From an uncultured Clostridia bacterium (lineage in GTDB: Bacteria; Bacillota; Clostridia; Peptostreptococcales; Anaerovoracaceae): a stretch of 5,706 nucleotides of DNA. A model generated the notes under the pieces. The model was not told the DNA's origin. It saw nothing but the letters and a program-made list of their open reading frames with translations, and did no database searches. Positions within the stretch are counted from its first letter, which is position 1. Each line of letters opens with the position of its first letter. The stretch is taken from assembly GCA_946541285.1 (NCBI GenBank), contig CAMNJG010000104.1:1-5706 (forward strand), in the 5' to 3' direction. The position numbers and the translations under genes were made by a program. Shown in pieces: positions 4,301 to 5,706 of this stretch.

Positions 4301-5706
4301 CCGCTATGTCGCGGAGGCGCTGAACGCAGACAACAGCTGGGAGGATGTGTATTTCCTGCAGACTGCGGACATTGATGTCAGCAGTAAAGAATGGCTCCCA
4401 ATCGGCTGGGGCATTCGGACGACCGTTATTGACAGAGAAAAACAGTACTGTGTGTATCCTTTTGAAGGGCATTACGATGGAGATGGCCATACCATTACCG
4501 GTCTGACGATCGGTTCAGCGGAGACGCCGACGGAGGATATCCGCGCACAGTACCTGGCGGGGCTTTTCGGCCTGATCAGTGGGGACTGCCCGGACAACGG
4601 AGCCATAGACGGTCGCAGGCTGGCAGATGTGAAAAATCTGCATGTCCAGGATGCGATGGTCAACGTTTCTTCCCGGTATCAGAATTACGCAGGCGTACTG
4701 ATCGGTTTCGCCCAGAGCGGGTTTGTGGTCGATAATACCAGTGCTGTCGGCACCGTCAAGTCCTATTCACAGGACAGCTTTGCCAGAGGCGGCGGACTGA
4801 TCGCGTCGACGATGCGTGGTCTGGTGATGGACAGCTGGGCGGACACCATGGTGGAAGCCGGGACGGATATGGGACATGTTTATGCCGGCGGCTTCTATGG
4901 CATGGATAACCGTGTGGCGACGATCAACAGTTACGCCCTGGGAGATGTGACGGCAGATGCCGGTTATACCAACCGGATTCATATCGGAGGATTCATCGGG
5001 CAGGCCGGAGGCATTCATTACAATTGTTACTCAGCTGGTGATGTCATCGCGAAAAAAGACTGTACCGACGTCGGTGCCTTCAACGGACGCAGCGCGGGCA
5101 TCAATGTAGAACAGGAATGCTTCTGGAACAGCGACGCTGTACAGAAAATCAATGATACTGCAGTAGAAGAAAAAGCCGGAAACGGAGCGGAAGTTTCCTC
5201 CCATCCAAACACGGTTTATGCCAGGAGCCGGGAAGAGTTATCCAGCCAGGATTTCGCGGATCATCTGAACGCCAATAAAGGGAAAATGCCGGAAATCAAT
5301 GAAGCTCTGAAAGCGGAACTGGTTTCGGATTCCGCGGAGGGAACACTGACGCAGCCATACTATTACGAGGGCGATGGTTCGGATCTGAACGAATGGGTGA
5401 CAAAATCCGGAAGCACTGTTGTTTTTAAAAAGACAAATGAAGAAAAACCATCCAGTGGAGGATCTGGCTCCAGCGGCGGTGGCGGCGGTTCTGTCACACC
5501 GACTTACAAGGTAACCGCTCCGGCTCAGACCAGCAACGGCAGTGTTTCCGCCAGCCTGGAAAAGGCGAAGAAAGGTGATACGGTGACCATTACGGTTGCT
5601 CCGGAAGAAGGCTATGAACCGGATACTGTCACTGTTAAGGATAAGGACGGCAATACGGTTGAAGTAAAGGACAACGGCGACGGAACGTATTCCTTCACGA
5701 TGCCGG
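1209..5706 (+). CDS. Giant secreted FMN-binding, GLUG-repeat surface protein (3' end beyond window)
   Basis: The frame runs without a stop for 1499 codons to the window edge. Order: Sec signal peptide (residues 1-33); FMN_bind domain (about 36-128) with D105-S-V-S-G-A-T111, the motif on which ApbE-type transferases attach FMN through the Thr; three GLUG modules (about 133-533, 543-923, 1012-1407); a small FMN_bind-like segment between modules 2 and 3 (about 944-1000); a Gly/Ser linker (1414-1431); and the first part of a beta-sandwich repeat (from 1433) of the type often followed by SLH domains. The protein should be exported and held at the wall; a C-terminal SLH group is expected but not visible. 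GLUG modules are usually linked to surface adhesion; a covalent flavin points to electron transfer. No FAD, haem or iron-sulfur domain is visible, so any enzymatic activity needs partners. The coding call is certain, the domain calls strong, and the redox role is inferred. Confidence 0.95.
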   Translation, partial: MREKKKWRRSLAWMMALAMMISMMPVLAVTAGAAGNYKDGTFDGTGQGFGGAVTVTLTIQDGKMTALNSPSHEEESYWNSRNVDSLLTAILSANSESIVGVNGIDSVSGATRSSQGVKTAVTDALSKAVDSTFFASGEGTEKNPYVIETVDQLRDFAASVDAGTSYEDSYVVLGADLDLSGSQWNPVGAENGTDNIFNGNFDGRGHTVRGLTIRDENLVSESNLGLFSTLDSRANVKNVHLTGVDIEIRSEDAVLRAGAIAGDTVSGENSDAGVGTWLDSCSAQGTVKAETEGAKLVFCGGLVGRANIITVITNSWTDVSIEGSSRGGNNSAYAGGILGTSGNNAKVINCASFGNTKAVSPKSTNFGGMAGGISAMFAGKAWNITVSGNAVIGNGGSAHKWIGALFGDNTTSGMIRSGSEYIYPDTGALRDYGYYSGDITLTVEKYVASTGEYESSETADLVPAGTGTLANDTVFAQSENVRAAAEMNTQAFADTMNANLKAVTKLMDAYGMEGLQLREWELTGDRVLPTGDVWVNVEPDSTIFDSGSGTENDPYVIMTREQMKAFAASLTDGIDYEGYHIQLGADIDISGENWTPVGGSDYAFNGTFDGNEHQISGMTEGSAEEPRQIDYRESPYMGLFGVLDTEAVVRNLKLTDVAVYLKADRSFYLGGLAGFVNGRASESGSKGARIDNVSVSGILQGTAGQGNQFVGGIAGYMLRAVLINSWTDVDVYAEVLEGSAVAEAGGLVALNNRGLAANCYTLGDVEGKVSRENGAEGAPSVGGLVGVNGGSMANCYSRGNNTGTGLGAVYNGAVTGWITGTGSTYGCWYNKDSTMTADGKILPEVAAIGTKVPAGVNDEGDAYIGGLAEDNNGYTMSGYETIVENLNTRFAKFPVDLAKFSLEGSALKNWIYDASGKLVTFGDTNMDATYLQPSVEIVSEPELMPGDGTWFGRSEDQSSVVRITVVDHQVTAAEVLFGASSGTAYEEAYQKAVEKATYGDTSDYAAPDARRFAGGNGTEQAPYLIQNEQQLRYVAEALNADNSWEDVYFLQTADIDVSSKEWLPIGWGIRTTVIDREKQYCVYPFEGHYDGDGHTITGLTIGSAETPTEDIRAQYLAGLFGLISGDCPDNGAIDGRRLADVKNLHVQDAMVNVSSRYQNYAGVLIGFAQSGFVVDNTSAVGTVKSYSQDSFARGGGLIASTMRGLVMDSWADTMVEAGTDMGHVYAGGFYGMDNRVATINSYALGDVTADAGYTNRIHIGGFIGQAGGIHYNCYSAGDVIAKKDCTDVGAFNGRSAGINVEQECFWNSDAVQKINDTAVEEKAGNGAEVSSHPNTVYARSREELSSQDFADHLNANKGKMPEINEALKAELVSDSAEGTLTQPYYYEGDGSDLNEWVTKSGSTVVFKKTNEEKPSSGGSGSSGGGGGSVTPTYKVTAPAQTSNGSVSASLEKAKKGDTVTITVAPEEGYEPDTVTVKDKDGNTVEVKDNGDGTYSFTMP
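1314..1592 (+). other. FMN_bind domain with covalent flavin attachment motif
   Basis: Residues 36-128. It opens with Y-K-D-G-T-F-D-G-T-G-Q-G-F-G-G (37-51), then a beta strand and turn V-T-L-T-I-Q-D-G-K-M-T-A (55-66), typical of FMN_bind (PF04205). S-H-E-E (71-74) and a central helix follow. The end is D105-S-V-S-G-A-T111-R-S-S, matching the D-x-x-S/T-G-A-S/T flavinylation site, with a closing helix Q-G-V-K-T-A-V. The Thr codon is 1539-1541. In known families ApbE (flavin:protein FMN transferase) makes a phosphoester bond from FMN to this Thr outside the membrane. No apbE gene lies in the window. Confidence 0.9.
1605..2807 (+). repeat. GLUG module 1 of 3 (residues 133-533)
   Basis: It starts with G-E-G-T-E-K-N-P-Y-V-I (137-147) and continues with L-G-A-D-L-D-L-S (173-180), W-N-P-V-G, and F-N-G-N-F-D-G-R-G-H (197-206). 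The repeats follow: GGLVG (300-304), NSWTDV (314-319), AGGILG (334-339) and NCASFG (349-354). It closes with Q-A-F-A-D-T-M-N-A-N-L (490-500) and L-R-E-W-E-L-T-G (517-524). Such glycine-rich GLUG segments are expected to stack as a beta-helix. Near its end this module has a longer, less repetitive stretch (about 413-475) than the others. Confidence 0.85.
2835..3977 (+). repeat. GLUG module 2 of 3 (residues 543-923)
   Basis: Homologous to module 1: G-S-G-T-E-N-D-P-Y-V-I (547-557), L-G-A-D-I-D-I-S (583-590), W-T-P-V-G, F-N-G-T-F-D-G-N-E-H (604-613), and M-G-L-F-G. It has the clearest GLUG repeats: GGLAG (670-674), GGIAG (711-715), NSWTDV (724-729), GGLVA (745-749), NCYTLGDV (758-765), GGLVG (782-786) and NCYSRG (794-799). 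It ends with E-N-L-N-T-R-F (884-890) and L-K-N-W-I-Y-D-A-S-G (907-916). Confidence 0.88.
4038..4208 (+). other. Segment resembling a shortened FMN_bind domain without attachment site
   Basis: Residues 944-1000, between GLUG modules 2 and 3. G-D-G-T-W-F-G (946-952) resembles K-D-G-T-F-D-G of the N-terminal FMN domain. T-V-V-D-H-Q-V-T-A (964-972) resembles T-I-Q-D-G-K-M-T-A (58-66), and the helix A-Y-Q-K-A-V-E-K-A (988-996) resembles the closing helix there. About 40 residues of the middle are missing, and the S-G-A-T site is replaced by S981-G-T-A, without the upstream Asp. It is best read as a diverged relic of an FMN_bind domain; a chance likeness of a short beta-beta-alpha segment is possible. 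Confidence 0.45.
4242..5429 (+). repeat. GLUG module 3 of 3 (residues 1012-1407)
   Basis: Third homologous unit: G-N-G-T-E-Q-A-P-Y-L-I (1015-1025), Q-T-A-D-I-D-V-S (1051-1058), W-L-P-I-G, F-E-G-H-Y-D-G-D-G-H (1085-1094), and A-G-L-F-G (1117-1121). Repeats: AGVLIG (1161-1166), GGGLIA (1194-1199), DSWADT (1208-1213), AGGFYG (1226-1231), NSYALGDV (1240-1247), GGFIG (1260-1264) and NCYSAGDV (1272-1279). It closes with Q-D-F-A-D-H-L-N-A-N (1347-1356) and L-N-E-W-V-T-K-S-G (1393-1401). It has a longer insertion than modules 1 and 2 between the WxPIG and FDG motifs (about 1068-1084). Confidence 0.87.
5448..5706 (+). other. Gly/Ser linker and start of a beta-sandwich repeat domain
   Basis: Residues 1414-1431 (PSSGGSGSSGGGGGSVTP) form a flexible linker. 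From Y1433 follows K-V-T-A-P, N-G-S-V-S, K-K-G-D-T-V-T-I-T-V-A-P-E-E-G-Y, the D-x-V-T-V-K-D turn and D-G-T-Y-S-F-T-M-P, where the window ends. This is the pattern of the bacterial repeat domain (Flg_new_2-like) that in clostridial surface proteins commonly sits just before C-terminal SLH domains. The domain is nearly complete; what follows lies outside. Confidence 0.8.

Overview
The window looks like a cell-surface locus of an anaerobic, Gram-positive-type Firmicute, perhaps a gut clostridium of the Lachnospiraceae or Oscillospiraceae kind. This is inferred from an S-layer homology (SLH) protein, a large secreted protein with an FMN-binding domain and GLUG repeats, AGGAG-type ribosome binding sites, moderately GC-rich genes and AT-rich intergenic DNA. 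No RNA gene, CRISPR array or mobile element was recognised, so the taxonomic guess stays loose. All supported genes read on the + strand.

Layout. Bases 1-303 are the last 100 codons of an SLH-anchored surface protein whose start lies to the left of the window. A 67-codon gene for a small zinc-ribbon-like protein follows (399-602), then about 160 bases with several inverted repeats and a convincing intrinsic terminator (761-798). Beyond it lies a long AT-rich stretch without a solid gene (799-1208). It holds a weak promoter candidate, a strong hairpin at 936-968, two longer-range pairings that exclude each other, and two very short possible reading frames with Shine-Dalgarno-like sequences. 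I read it as the 5' leader of the next gene.

The rest of the window (1209 to the right edge, 1499 codons visible and still open) is one giant secreted protein. Its order is: signal peptide; an FMN_bind domain with the D-x-x-S-G-A-T motif to which ApbE-type flavin transferases attach FMN; three homologous GLUG modules of about 380-400 residues, probably beta-helical; between modules 2 and 3 a short segment that resembles a shrunken FMN_bind domain without its attachment site; a Gly/Ser linker; and the start of a small beta-sandwich repeat of the kind that often precedes C-terminal SLH domains.

How it may work together (inference). The SLH protein and the giant protein would both sit outside the membrane, bound to the wall. 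The covalent FMN would give the giant protein a redox centre near its mature N-terminus, presented on a long repetitive stalk. That suggests a role in extracellular electron transfer or flavin-based reduction at the surface rather than adhesion alone. It has no FAD/reductase or haem domain in the visible part, so electrons would have to come from and go to other proteins. The most unusual points are this domain combination, the apparent relic of a second flavin domain, and the structured leader.
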